Below, one piece after another: positions 63,739 to 64,000 of a DNA stretch of 64,000 nucleotides. Positions within the stretch are counted from its first letter, which is position 1; every line of letters begins with the position of its first letter. The position numbers were made by a program, and so were the translations under genes. The notes beneath the pieces are model-generated. The model did not search any database. It was not told the origin of the DNA and worked only from the letters and a program-made list of their open reading frames with translations. Source of the DNA: Mesorhizobium loti (GTDB taxonomy: Bacteria > Pseudomonadota > Alphaproteobacteria > Rhizobiales > Rhizobiaceae); NCBI RefSeq assembly GCF_003148495.1, contig NZ_QGGH01000004.1:1-64000 (forward strand), written 5' to 3'.

Positions 63739-64000
63739 ATGGATGCGCAGTTGACAGCGCTTCGCCAAGCGGCGGGCGCGGACGGAGAAAATTCGTCCGA
63801 TAGCATGTCGAGATTTGCTCGAAATGTCTCGGCAATGCTAGAACGCACAGAGTATCGCCGCTGCGACAAGGGCGAAGATCTCGAAGACATCTACAGGTTG
63901 CGCTACAAGTCCTATCGGCTGAGCGATATGGTGGTGGAAAACCCAGATCATATTGTGCATGACGAGCTCGACGAAGCCGAAAATTGCTCGAAGTTCGGCA
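63739..64000 (+). CDS. FeeM-like N-acyl amino acid synthase (partial, 5' end)
   Basis: The first 87 residues, truncated by the window end. MLERTEYRRCDKGEDLEDIYRLRYKSYRLSDMV in pieces and HDELDEAENCSKFG correspond to the N-acyl amino acid synthase/GNAT pattern (RLRYxxY...DELD...F). FeeM-like enzymes acylate an amino acid using acyl-ACP and resemble LuxI. Assigned by pattern; an autoinducer synthase or other GNAT is an alternative. Confidence 0.62.
   Translation, partial: MDAQLTALRQAAGADGENSSDSMSRFARNVSAMLERTEYRRCDKGEDLEDIYRLRYKSYRLSDMVVENPDHIVHDELDEAENCSKFG

Overview
The window looks like chromosome from a Mesorhizobium-type alphaproteobacterium (Hyphomicrobiales/Phyllobacteriaceae). This rests on high GC, dense head-to-tail operons with ATGA overlaps, many ABC/TRAP solute-binding proteins with Tat-type leaders, a membrane-bound PuuD-type urate oxidase, and short palindromic intergenic repeats of the kind scattered through rhizobial genomes. 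The assignment is by protein and repeat style only; there is no rRNA or other marker gene here, and I saw no tRNA, CRISPR array or replication origin.

Layout. 1-2850: small accessory enzymes (two tandem short-chain dehydrogenases, a dinucleotide-binding reductase, an NTF2-like protein, a methyltransferase), ending at a complete but frameshifted IS30-family element (2981-4202). 4356-7073 (minus): a tightly overlapping ECF sigma factor / anti-sigma factor / subtilisin cassette. 7187-17153 (minus): an oligopeptide-type ABC importer with two paralogous binding proteins, a CocE/S15-type hydrolase and a phosphodiesterase-like protein.

17236-34780: the main metabolic block, purine catabolism. Guanine deaminase, XdhABC, the PuuD urate hydroxylase with fused cytochrome c, hydroxyisourate hydrolase, a fused PuuE allantoinase-OHCU decarboxylase, (S)-ureidoglycine aminohydrolase and ureidoglycolate lyase together take guanine/xanthine to glyoxylate, and a glycerate kinase may drain the C2 product. 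Allantoate amidohydrolase is the one step not seen. A LysR regulator sits divergently from puuD, and two purine promoter regions share a short A/T-rich motif.

34785-41331: UdgX-type uracil-DNA glycosylase, a glutamine-synthetase-like ligase plus class III aminotransferase, and a CobW GTPase / Imm45-like protein / WD40 protein run. 41534-48609: mixed genes, including a frameshifted intradiol dioxygenase, an AraC/DUF2000 pair, an EamA transporter, a LacI regulator that appears to start at CTG, and a 2-hydroxyacid dehydrogenase. 48610-56123: a gamma-glutamyl hydrolase, a TRAP transporter (binding protein on plus; permeases and an alcohol dehydrogenase on minus), a VOC protein and an orphan LivH permease. 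56275-64000: a CGNR regulator, a lipoprotein, a fused indolepyruvate ferredoxin oxidoreductase, a GGDEF-EAL protein, and the start of a FeeM-like N-acyl amino acid synthase preceded by two perfect palindromes.

Most notable: (i) the sigma/anti-sigma/subtilisin operon, where the anti-sigma ectodomain looks like a subtilisin propeptide; (ii) an Imm45-like protein embedded between cobW and a WD40 gene; (iii) a UdgX that has the DNA-crosslinking motif; (iv) the double palindrome before the FeeM-like gene.
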